Below are positions 29,949 to 38,033 of a stretch of 64,000 bases of DNA, piece after piece. This DNA comes from Mycobacterium sp. 1465703.0 (GTDB lineage Bacteria > Actinomycetota > Actinomycetes > Mycobacteriales > Mycobacteriaceae), in contig NZ_LZKU01000017.1 of the NCBI RefSeq assembly GCF_001672975.1, positions 1 to 64,000 on the forward strand. The letters are read 5' to 3'. The translations under genes were made by a program, and so were the position numbers. The notes below the pieces were generated by a model. The model worked only from the letters and a program-made list of their open reading frames with translations. It made no database searches and was not told the DNA's origin. Position 1 is the stretch's first letter, and the number at the start of each line of letters is the position of its first letter.

Positions 29949-30683
29949 ATGAGCGATCGTTTGGGATTCCGCTGCCCGCCCCAGCACAGGGAGACAAGCG
30001 GGTTACGGCCCGTTAGCGGGGCGCGGGTGCTAGTCGTGGAAACCCGGGAGTCGATCCGCGAAGCGGTCTGCGGGGCGTTGACCAACGTCGGATACCGCAC
30101 CGCCACCCAGGACGATCCGGCGGGATTGGTCGACGCGCTCAACGGGTTTCGCCCTGACGTGACGATCCTGGATGTAATGATGCCCGGTCGTGATGGGCTC
30201 GAACTAATTCCCCTCATCCGCAACTGGGGCCCAGTGGGCATAGTGGCGCTCACCGCCGGAGACGGGCTGCTCGATCAGCTGGGTAGGCTCGATAGTGTCG
30301 ACGACTTCGTGGTCAAACCTTTCGAACTCGCCGAATTGATTTCGCGGGTGGGCGCGGTCTTGCGTCGCCGCGGACGCCTGCCCATCGTCGTCCAATGCGG
30401 TGACCTGATTTTGGATCTCGACGCTTCGGTGGCCGTACGAGCAGGATCCCCACTGGACCTGACCCGTACCGAACTGCGGCTACTGGTTTTCTTGGTCGAG
30501 CAGCGAGGTCGGATTGTCAGTACCAGGCAAATCCTGATCGCACTCTGGGGCCATGACGCCTACGACGCTAATCTGGTGCACGCCCACATCAAGGGATTGC
30601 GCCGCAAACTCGAGACCCACGGACCCCGCATCCTGCATACAGTCAGAAGCATTGGCTACCGGCTACAACCAACCCGGGGATAA
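29949..30683 (+). CDS. Orphan OmpR-family response regulator (paralogue of the broken one)
   Basis: 244 residues. Receiver domain: phospho-acceptor D75 (ILDVMMPGRDG), T102, and K123 in VVKPF. The acidic pair that binds Mg2+ is E31-T32 instead of E-D, and one residue is missing before the VKPF loop (LDSVDDF against LDSGADDY in the paralogue). The winged-helix domain is complete: [33 protein letters not shown] and RSIGYRLQP. The recognition-helix region is almost identical to the paralogue's, so the same TTCAG sites may be bound. No kinase gene follows. I placed the start at the ATG after GGGCGAG; 29847 is in frame but would add a tail not seen in the paralogue. Confidence 0.85.
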   Translation: MSDRLGFRCPPQHRETSGLRPVSGARVLVVETRESIREAVCGALTNVGYRTATQDDPAGLVDALNGFRPDVTILDVMMPGRDGLELIPLIRNWGPVGIVALTAGDGLLDQLGRLDSVDDFVVKPFELAELISRVGAVLRRRGRLPIVVQCGDLILDLDASVAVRAGSPLDLTRTELRLLVFLVEQRGRIVSTRQILIALWGHDAYDANLVHAHIKGLRRKLETHGPRILHTVRSIGYRLQPTRG

Positions 30684-31807
30684 GCTTTCACCCGGCGCTC
30701 CGCCGTCTGCCATGTCAGTGCGGTCACTTCAGCTCCGATGTCGAAAAGGCGACGGTTGATCACGTCGGGACCTCGCCGGGCGCGGGCATGTAATGGCGAC
30801 CAAACGTCCGCAATCGCTCTGAGTCCCAGCGGTTCCACGCTTTGCTCGATCCAGATCCTCATTAACACTTCATATTTCGTTCGGACTCCTGCTGTGCACC
30901 AGTACATTTCGCGCCGTCCAATGGATGATCTACATCCCAGCTGAGCCTGCCAGGCTCAATGACGCCCTTGAGGCCCTCTTGATCAACGCGCTGTTCGACT
31001 CGACGCAACGCCTACGAGGCTTGCTGCTGCTCGTACTCGATCTCGTCGACGAGGCTGCATAGCGTGCGAGTGCCGAGCTTGCCGACGTGGTCGCTGAGAT
31101 AGTGCTCATTGACACGCTCGCGCAACTGGATGGCCTCGGTCAGCCGGTCATTCTCCATCGAGCCGCGCCACGGAGCGGGAACGAGCGAGCATCTCGGTGA
31201 CCTCGCCGGCACGGGAGTGCAGATAGCCCGCCATCTATCTTGCCGACTCCGCCAAGGCCTGCATGGACGAAGTCGAACGCGCCGCTAGCGCAGCCGCCGC
31301 GACCGCACCCAGGATGCTGCAAGCAGCCTACCGATTGCACCACACATACAGATCGACGAGCTCGATGCTCTCGACTTGCGTACACCCGAATCTCGAGACG
31401 CCGTCGGTCTCGACGACGACGTCTACGGCGATGATTGGTCTGCCTGCCAAGCAGTCGGGCACGCCGCTGGTTCCTGCATATGCATGGGATCCTTGTTCCG
31501 CCGCTGGCGGTATCGGCCTCGTCATCTCGGCCTTGAACAGCGAACGCGCCCAGGGCAACTTCGTCTCACCCGCGGCGAAAACCTAAGACCCGGGGTCTAC
31601 ACGCGATACCGCTCCAACTAACGCCCACTATGTCCGCCGCGTACGCGCACAGAAGTCGACCGGTGTACCTCAAGTGCGCGCAAAGTTCGGTTGGCCTGTA
31701 GCGACCGTCGAGCGCGGCCTATGCGCACGTCGTCGTGTCGGCGGGCGCGAAGTGCGGTGGGCAGTTCACAATGACGAGGCCGTTTTCGACATCAAGGGGT
31801 TCCACCT
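30684..31807. other. Gene-poor stretch with scattered remnants
   Basis: About 1.1 kb between the regulator and the defence module. On the minus strand 31012-31158 encodes 48 residues with protein-like composition (MENDRLTEAIQLRERVNEHY... SLVDEIEYEQQQ) but no ribosome site. On the plus strand, pieces reading LDALDLRTPESRDAVGLDDD (around 31360-31420) in a broken frame suggest an old gene. None is recognised. Confidence 0.35.
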
Positions 31808-33718
31808 ATGAAGCTCGTTCGACTCAGGTTGTGCAACTTCCAGTCCTTCGGACCGACGCCCACCACCCTCGAGATGCGTGACGTTACGTTCGTGCTGGGG
31901 CCCAACGGAGCCGGCAAGACGGCGGTGATGGTGGGGCTGTGTCGTATGTTCGGTGCCGACCGGTCGCTGCGGCGAGTCCGCAAGAGCGACTTTCACTGCG
32001 ACACGGCCGGTCAGACGGCGACGTCGCTGTGGCTGGAGGCCGACTTCGAGGTCCCTGAGGCAGCCGACACCTCAGCTCAACATCCCACTGTTCCAGGCTT
32101 CTTCAACCATATGCAGCTGCAGTCGCCCGGTGCAGTCGCGACGCTGCGGATCAGGCTGAGCGCCGCCCTGATCGATGACGAGGTCGAGGATCGGATTCAA
32201 CACGTCGTGGTGGTCGACGGAGATGGTCAACCGGTCACCGCATTCGACATGGCTCCGACCGATCGCAACAAGATTCACGTGCACTACCTGCCGGCGCGCC
32301 GCGACCCGGCTGACCAGTTATCCTACGCCGCGACCACACTGTTGGGGCGGGCGCTGAGAGCGGCCGACTTCGGCGCCGCCGCCGAAGCGGTCCAGGAGCA
32401 TGTCGATAAGATCAACGACGAGTTGATTGGCCACGGCGCCATCGAGATGACCCAGCAGGCCCTGACCTCGATGTGGGCATCGCTGTATGCGGGCGATTAC
32501 CTCAGCACCGCCGCTATCGGATTCGGGGGAAATGATATCGAGGCCATCTTGCGCCTGATAACCGTGATGTTCACCCCGGCGCCGGGAGGTAATGCGGTGG
32601 CGTTGAGTCGACTCAGCGACGGCCAGAAGTCGTTAATGTACATCGCGCTGGTGCTGGCCCTGCAGCGGATGGGCCATGATGTTTTGCATGGGCAGAGCGA
32701 CGCCTTTGACCCGATGAAGATGCGGCCTGCGATCTTCACTCTCATCGCGCTGGAGGAGCCGGAGAACAGTCTCTCACCGCACTACCTCGGGCGCATCGTG
32801 AGGGCGCTGCGGACCGTGAGCGCTGGCCACGACACGCAGGCGTTGCTGGCCACCCACTCGCCGGCGGTGATGCGTCGCGTCGACCCGGACGACGTGAGAT
32901 ACCTGCGCCTGGACTCTGCTCGCTGCACCTCGGTGCGGTCGGTTCTGCTCCCCGAGGACGCTAGCGAAGCCCGCAAGTTCGTCCGAGAAGCTGTCCAGGC
33001 CTTCCCCGAGGTGTACTTCGCGCGGTTGGTCGTACTCGGTGAGGGCGACACCGAGGAGATCGTCTTACCGCGGCTTCTTAGCGCCCACGGCATCATCGAC
33101 GACGAGGCCTCGGTCTCGATCGCGCCACTGGGGGGTCGCCATGTCAACCACTTCTGGCGACTTCTGCATGGGCTGGGCATCCCCCACGTGACGCTGCTCG
33201 ACCTTGACTGGCGGCGGTTCAGCGGCGGATGGGGGCGGATCAGTTACGCAGCAACCGAACTGCGCAAGCATCAGCCCAATGCTCTAGCCGGCCGCGATGT
33301 CGAGCAGATACCGAAGTGGGACTCCGACACCAAGTTTGACCCCGCCACTAAACCGGGATCGTGGTTACATACCCTGGAGGAACACAACGTGTTCTTCTGC
33401 GCGCCCTTGGATTTGGATCTGCTTATGCTCAAGTCCTTCCCTGCTGCCTACGGTGTCGACCCGGGTACCTGTGAGGCGCCCGACGACGCGACTGTGACCG
33501 GAGTGCTGGGCAAGAATCGCAAGGCCGATGGATACCCATCCGCCTGGCTGCAGCTGTTCGATGACTACCTGCGGCTGTTCAAGCAGTCGAGCAAACCGGT
33601 CAACCACATCGGGGCCCTCTCCAAGCTGAGCGATGAGGACCTGCAGGCCGGGACACCGACGACATTGAAACGACTGGTGACCCAGGTGGGCAAAACGCTG
33701 GCCACCGTACCGGCATGA
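31808..33718 (+). CDS. gajA: Gabija GajA-like OLD-family ATPase/TOPRIM endonuclease
   Basis: 636 residues. The N-terminal half is an ABC-type ATPase: Walker A GPNGAGKT (31-38), signature LSDGQKS (269-275), Walker B LIALEEPEN (312-320), and H-switch ATHSPAV (349-355). The C-terminal half is a TOPRIM domain with E412 in LGEGDTEE and the DxD pair D465/D467 in LLDLDWRR. This order is that of overcoming-lysogenization-defect (OLD) nucleases. The gene's overlap (ATGA) with a UvrD-like helicase gene makes the pair a Gabija system, in which GajA nicks DNA when nucleotides are depleted during phage infection (family knowledge). It is slightly longer than the best-studied GajA. All catalytic motifs are present. 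Confidence 0.88.
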   Translation: MKLVRLRLCNFQSFGPTPTTLEMRDVTFVLGPNGAGKTAVMVGLCRMFGADRSLRRVRKSDFHCDTAGQTATSLWLEADFEVPEAADTSAQHPTVPGFFNHMQLQSPGAVATLRIRLSAALIDDEVEDRIQHVVVVDGDGQPVTAFDMAPTDRNKIHVHYLPARRDPADQLSYAATTLLGRALRAADFGAAAEAVQEHVDKINDELIGHGAIEMTQQALTSMWASLYAGDYLSTAAIGFGGNDIEAILRLITVMFTPAPGGNAVALSRLSDGQKSLMYIALVLALQRMGHDVLHGQSDAFDPMKMRPAIFTLIALEEPENSLSPHYLGRIVRALRTVSAGHDTQALLATHSPAVMRRVDPDDVRYLRLDSARCTSVRSVLLPEDASEARKFVREAVQAFPEVYFARLVVLGEGDTEEIVLPRLLSAHGIIDDEASVSIAPLGGRHVNHFWRLLHGLGIPHVTLLDLDWRRFSGGWGRISYAATELRKHQPNALAGRDVEQIPKWDSDTKFDPATKPGSWLHTLEEHNVFFCAPLDLDLLMLKSFPAAYGVDPGTCEAPDDATVTGVLGKNRKADGYPSAWLQLFDDYLRLFKQSSKPVNHIGALSKLSDEDLQAGTPTTLKRLVTQVGKTLATVPA

Positions 33719-35367
33719 TCACCCCCGGGCAGTGGAAACCCGTGGGCGGGATCGACCTAGAACCGAACGCCGACACCGCAGTACGCGAAACCATGCGCAA
33801 TATGGCGGTAACCGCTGGCCCTGGCGCGGGCAAGACCGAGCTTCTGGCGCAACGCGCCGACTTCCTGCTGCGGACCGGTACCTGTCGCTATCCAAAGCGC
33901 ATACTAGCCATCTCCTTCAAGGTCGACGCCGCACGCAACCTGCAGCGCCGGGTCACGGAGCGCTGCGGGCCCGAGCTCGCGGCACGTTTGGACAGCCACA
34001 CCTTCCACGCGTTCGCCAAACGGCTGATCGACCGCTATCGAGGAGTGCTGACCGGTACCGATTCGCTCGACCCCGATTACGCAGTGTCTACGGTCCGTGT
34101 GCAGCACCGCACCATTCGCTTTGACGACTTCCTCCCGCTGGCCCGCACCATCATCGAGCAGGAACCGACTGCCCGAGCCGCGATTCGCCAGACCTACACT
34201 CACGTGTTCCTTGACGAATTCCAGGACTGCACAGCCAATCAGTACGGTCTCATCCAGGACCTCTTTGGCGGACGCGACGCCCGCCTGACAGCCGTCGGCG
34301 ACACCAAACAGCGCATCATGCGGTTCGCCGGCGCGCTGGAGGGCATCTACGCCCGCTACGCCATCGACTTCGACGCAGAACCGCTCAACCTCTACCAGAA
34401 CTACCGGTCAAAACCTGTACTGCGCCGCATGCAGAACCGCATGGTCGCCGTTATGGAACCGACAGCCGCCGTCCCTCAGGCCAGTATCGAGGGCGACGAC
34501 GGAACCATCGAAAAGCTCGAAGCCGCTGACGAATTCGACGAAGCGAGGCGTGTCACAGAAACCCTCGTCAAGGCGTTGGAAGGGGGTACACCGCACGCGG
34601 AGATCGCAGTAGTCGTCGCGAAACAGCTCGACGACTACGCCGCCGCTCTGAAAGCGGAGCTGGATGCCCGCGCAGTGTCCTACCGCGACGAAGCCCGCGA
34701 CCAAGACATGTTCGCTGAACCCGTCACCCGGCTTGTTTACGACCTGCTCACTGTCGTGATCACGCGGCACCAACCAGACTCCTACCGACGTCTTGTCGCC
34801 ACCACCGAACGGCTCGCGGGCCCCAGCCACAGCGAAACCCTGGTCGCGCGCGTGACGGAGCATCTGGGACGCGTGTCCTCACAGATCGACTCCGGCGAGA
34901 TCGACTGCCGCCGACCCGAACCCGTTCGCGGGATCATCGACGGGTACCTCGAGCTGATCGGCCTGGACGCGTTGCGCGGGTGGTCGCCCGAATACGCCTA
35001 CGGCACCCGCGTCGAGGACCTCATCGACTCTAGCCTCGCCCACTACTCCAAACATCTCGATTCGGGATCCTCACCAGCGCAAGCTCTACGACGGCTTGCC
35101 GAGCCTGACGCGATTCGACTGCTCACCGTGCATAAGGCCAAGGGCCTGGAATTCGAAATGGTGATCTTCCTTGCCGTCGAAGAACAGACGTTCTGGGCCG
35201 ACCCCAACGAGGAGCGCGCCGTATTCTTTGTCGGCATCTCCCGTGCCAAAAATCGTCTGATTCTCACCACCTCCGCCACTCGCAGATGCCCTCCCGGCGT
35301 ACCGAACTGGAGATGGGTCGAGCGCCGGACAGCCCATGAGGAGTTCATGTCCTACATAGTCGAATGA
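33715..35367 (+). CDS. gajB: Gabija GajB-like UvrD/Rep-family helicase
   Basis: 550 residues, superfamily 1A helicase: Walker A AGPGAGKT (34-41), motif Ia LAISFKVDAA, motif II DEFQD (167-171), motif III-like VGDTKQRI, motif IV QNYRS, motif V VHKAKGLEFEMV, motif VI VGISRAKNRL. It is close in size to known GajB (~500 residues) and shorter than housekeeping UvrD. Its ATG overlaps the GajA stop (ATGA), so the two are translationally coupled. In Gabija the helicase works with GajA, sensing DNA ends or termini and enhancing the nuclease. An alternative is an unrelated OLD/helicase pair, but the order, sizes and overlap all match Gabija. Confidence 0.87.
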   Translation: MITPGQWKPVGGIDLEPNADTAVRETMRNMAVTAGPGAGKTELLAQRADFLLRTGTCRYPKRILAISFKVDAARNLQRRVTERCGPELAARLDSHTFHAFAKRLIDRYRGVLTGTDSLDPDYAVSTVRVQHRTIRFDDFLPLARTIIEQEPTARAAIRQTYTHVFLDEFQDCTANQYGLIQDLFGGRDARLTAVGDTKQRIMRFAGALEGIYARYAIDFDAEPLNLYQNYRSKPVLRRMQNRMVAVMEPTAAVPQASIEGDDGTIEKLEAADEFDEARRVTETLVKALEGGTPHAEIAVVVAKQLDDYAAALKAELDARAVSYRDEARDQDMFAEPVTRLVYDLLTVVITRHQPDSYRRLVATTERLAGPSHSETLVARVTEHLGRVSSQIDSGEIDCRRPEPVRGIIDGYLELIGLDALRGWSPEYAYGTRVEDLIDSSLAHYSKHLDSGSSPAQALRRLAEPDAIRLLTVHKAKGLEFEMVIFLAVEEQTFWADPNEERAVFFVGISRAKNRLILTTSATRRCPPGVPNWRWVERRTAHEEFMSYIVE

Positions 35368-35780
35368 CCCGAATTCGTGGCTGCCGAGACCATACCCTCA
35401 TCGATTCAGCCTCTACGCCGATGCACACTCCCCTTCCGTTGTGGGACAACACGCCCAGGGCCTTTGATGGATAACTGCTGGTATCCCTCTATTTGAGGCC
35501 TTCCGCGATCCCCCGCCTGCAAATATCGCCGGAGTTGGTTGCGCCACAGAAAGCATCGCCTCCGGTCGGCCCAGGAAGTTACAGTGCTCTCCCCGGCAAC
35601 CAGACGTGATAGTTCGCCGGCTTCTATCAGCAAAGCGGGGCTCGCCGGAGTCAGCGACGACAGTGGGCAGCGGCAAATGAGTTGCGCGGCAAATAATGCT
35701 TCCTCACAGCGACTTCCGCCTGGACGGCGATGAGTCAGACTTTCCGTCGGGCCTCAAGACCATCGGCCAGCTAGACGGGG
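35368..35780. other. Gene-free stretch
   Basis: About 410 bases between the defence genes and the repeat cluster. Only frames without family features are present. Confidence 0.45.
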
Positions 35781-35838
35781 CGTCTCAAGTACGTGTCACA
35801 TGACATCCGTGTGACATCTCAACTGAGAATATGACACC
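35781..35838. repeat. Transposon-end-like repeat cluster, copy 2
   Basis: Contains CGTCTCAAGTACGTGTCA (35781-35798), then TGACATCC, GTGTGACATC, TCAACTGAGA and ATGACAC. The first unit recurs twice at 37856-37900, and the second part matches 8881-8920. It ends 13 bases from the stop codon of the coupling-ATPase gene. Confidence 0.55.
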
Positions 35839-35850
35839 GAACCTTAGAAC

Positions 35851-37218
35851 CTACAACGCGGCGCGGCGACGTGCAGCGCGCAGTTCGTCCAGGTAGAGGA
35901 TGAATTCATCGAAATCGATGAGTTCTATCATCTCTCCCGGTGTGCCCCTTGGGATTAGGCGCGCTTCTCCGATATTGCGGGGTAGTAACTCCGCTGGCTC
36001 CAACGCATTGCCGAAGTGGCGGCTCGTGTTCTTGTTGTCTGAGTTGTGATCGTAGCTTTGGTGGCTGCGTGTGGCCTTGCCTGACCAGAACGCAGCCGAT
36101 TCCATCACATCGCGCTCGTGGGAGCCGTACATGATCAGCGCTGCGGGCGTGACATCTCGGATGGCCTTGCCCTGCAACGGACCATAAATAGCGTCCAGCT
36201 GCGAACCAGCCTGCGCAGCAAAGCAAATCGAGCACCCCAGCCCACGTGATTCAGCAAGATATTGCGGCAGCCGTGGGATAGGTGTGTTGGTGATCTCGTC
36301 GAGAAACAACCCGATGCGGTGAAATTCCTCCCATTGGGCAACTTTCATGCGTTGCCGGTTAATCAACTGATCCATCAACACAATTGCCTGCGCGGCGACC
36401 GTCCCATCGGCGGGCGTCAGCAAGAATAGCGTGGCGTCGGGGGCATCGAAGAAAGACAAGTCTAGGGGCGGGAACTCGCGGTCACGCTCGGTGGTCAGTA
36501 GCCACGCGGTGAGGACCTTAGTCACGGTCATTTTCACCGAATCACGCTGCTTGGGTTCCATTTCCAGCACCGCACGCACACGCGCCTCAAACAGAGGGTC
36601 ACCCGTCCATGCCGCTGCCGAGGCCCACCCGGGACCCAAAGTGGTTTGATAAGGGCCTTCAAACATCGGGGTTTCGACATTCTCCGACGCTTGCAGGGTC
36701 CATTCCATCCCCTGTCCGGTCGCAGCGGGGCTGGCCGCGTAAAGCAGGCACACCAGCGGGGCGAGCGCGAGCTGGTCCCATGGGCCAGGGTCGGACCCTT
36801 GGCGAAAGGCACTGCCAGACATAGCTATAGCTGATGTGCTCAGCAGGCTTTGCGCTGTCGCTTTTGCGTCGTTAAGACAAGTGATCAGTGCCGTGGGATC
36901 AAAGCGGTAGGAGACATACTCTTTGGGATAGAACGGTGCGGTGATCGGCCGCAGGTCGAGCAGCGCTGTGGGGCCGTAGCGCCGGGAAGCCACCATCTGC
37001 ATCAAATCGTCTTTACTGGATGACACAAAGGCCGGCCCTGGCCATAGCACCGCGGACTGGGCCAGCCAGCGGCGTGTTTTGCCGGTTCCTGGCGGAGCGA
37101 ATCCACCCACATGGGGTGCGGTTTCCAAGGGGACCCGGCGCCCCTGGGCATCTCGGGTCCACCCGGCGAAAGGGGTGACCGGAGGGCGGAAACCCTCAGT
37201 GCTGTTCGCAATTGCCAT
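35851..37218 (-). CDS. TraG/VirD4-like type IV coupling ATPase (soluble)
   Basis: 455 residues with Walker A APPGTGKT (41-48), a SSSKDDL stretch in the position of the family's DPKGEL (about 66-72), Walker B GLFLDEITN (303-311) and the family's QAGSQLDAIYG motif (about 335-345). This fits type IV coupling proteins that recruit DNA-relaxase complexes to a conjugation channel. No membrane segments are visible in the N-terminal 50 residues, so it is a soluble type. Mycobacterial pRAW-type plasmids encode such a protein together with a T7SS. It follows the zinc-ribbon gene by 3 bases, so the two form one operon. FtsK-type is less likely because the motifs and length fit TraG better. Confidence 0.8.
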   Translation of the reverse strand: MAIANSTEGFRPPVTPFAGWTRDAQGRRVPLETAPHVGGFAPPGTGKTRRWLAQSAVLWPGPAFVSSSKDDLMQMVASRRYGPTALLDLRPITAPFYPKEYVSYRFDPTALITCLNDAKATAQSLLSTSAIAMSGSAFRQGSDPGPWDQLALAPLVCLLYAASPAATGQGMEWTLQASENVETPMFEGPYQTTLGPGWASAAAWTGDPLFEARVRAVLEMEPKQRDSVKMTVTKVLTAWLLTTERDREFPPLDLSFFDAPDATLFLLTPADGTVAAQAIVLMDQLINRQRMKVAQWEEFHRIGLFLDEITNTPIPRLPQYLAESRGLGCSICFAAQAGSQLDAIYGPLQGKAIRDVTPAALIMYGSHERDVMESAAFWSGKATRSHQSYDHNSDNKNTSRHFGNALEPAELLPRNIGEARLIPRGTPGEMIELIDFDEFILYLDELRAARRRAAL

Positions 37219-37221
37219 GCA

Positions 37222-37755
37222 TCAACGGTAAGGCCGATGCTCAGGGGGTGACTGCACGAAATTCGTCGATAGCGGCGGCCTGGGCACCCTTCGTGTACCC
37301 AAACATGTCTCACACAGCGGGTCGCTGTCAGCGGTGCTGCAGCTCGGGCACGCCATCACACATTCTCCGCAGTAGTCCTTGCCATCCAGGTCGGCCAGCA
37401 TGCGGCTGTCGGGATCCACCACGTTCAACCAGCCGCGAACATCAGCGTCGGCCACTGGGGTCAGGGCCGCGCACCGTTGGCAGGACAGTGTTTGGATCGG
37501 CTCACGCGCCGCCTCGGGATCGGTGTTCGATGGGCGCCGCAAGTCTTCGGAAATCGCGATGGCCGCGTTGATTTGGTCGACGGTGTAGAGCCAGCCGACT
37601 GGTTCCACCCACGTCCGCGGCACCAGCTGCATGATGACCGGCCCGGGCAGGCCACAGGCCTGGCTCACTTCTCTAATGGTGAACAGACCCGCCAAATCCG
37701 GCGGCCGGTGGCGCCGGGCTCTGTCAAGTGGGATCAGGCTATTTTGTGCGGCCAT
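37222..37755 (-). CDS. Four-CxxC zinc-ribbon protein with HTH-like N-terminus
   Basis: 177 residues, unrecognised as a whole. The N-terminal part (about 24-70, FTIREVSQACGLPGPVIMQL...GWLYTVDQI) has the pattern of a MerR/helix-turn-helix or excisionase-like domain. The C-terminal part carries four CxxC motifs (C92/C95, C129/C132, C136/C139, C148/C151), enough for two zinc sites; the last is of DnaJ type (CETCLGTRR). It is co-transcribed with the coupling ATPase, suggesting a conjugation accessory or regulatory role (inference). A palindrome just before its start at 37759-37776 could be its own operator. Confidence 0.65.
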   Translation of the reverse strand: MAAQNSLIPLDRARRHRPPDLAGLFTIREVSQACGLPGPVIMQLVPRTWVEPVGWLYTVDQINAAIAISEDLRRPSNTDPEAAREPIQTLSCQRCAALTPVADADVRGWLNVVDPDSRMLADLDGKDYCGECVMACPSCSTADSDPLCETCLGTRRVPRPPLSTNFVQSPPEHRPYR

Positions 37756-37758
37756 ACT

Positions 37759-37776
37759 TCAAGGTTAAATCCTTGA
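37759..37776. promoter_or_regulatory. Palindrome before the zinc-ribbon gene
   Basis: TCAAGG-TTAAAT-CCTTGA, a perfect 6-base inverted repeat with an AT-rich spacer, 4-21 bases upstream of the start codon at 37755. Such a position would block translation or late initiation, and fits an operator for the HTH-like protein. Confidence 0.5.
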
Positions 37777-37855
37777 GACCCTACGGTTTTTCGCTAATTG
37801 TCGATTCCCAAACTGAATGTCATCTTCGAGCTCCCTGACCTGCGGCGACACCATG

Positions 37856-37900
37856 CGTCTCAAACCGTGTCATCCGCGCTTCCGTCTCAAATCCGTGTCA
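37856..37900. repeat. Transposon-end-like direct repeats, copy 3
   Basis: Two direct copies of CGTCTCAAA(T)CCGTGTCA (37856-37872 and 37883-37900), the same unit as at 35781-35798. With copy 2 they bracket the zinc-ribbon/coupling-ATPase operon. The rest of 37777-38033 shows no gene; a TACAAT at 37997-38002 has no good -35. Confidence 0.55.
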
Positions 37901-38033
37901 CTTTTCTGCCCAGGCCTGCCGCCGCCCCGCAACAGTGTAGGTACACGCCGGTGCACCGCCGATGTGGCATGCTAAGCGATGCGAAAGCGGTACTGGTACA
38001 ATAGTTTTGAGACCGGCACTAATTTCGCGGATG

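Noticed and set aside
35851..37218. Reading this ATPase as an FtsK/TcpA-type translocase.
   Set aside because: The QAGSQLDAIYG motif, the Walker B context and the absence of FtsK-gamma or TcpA features fit TraG/VirD4 better.
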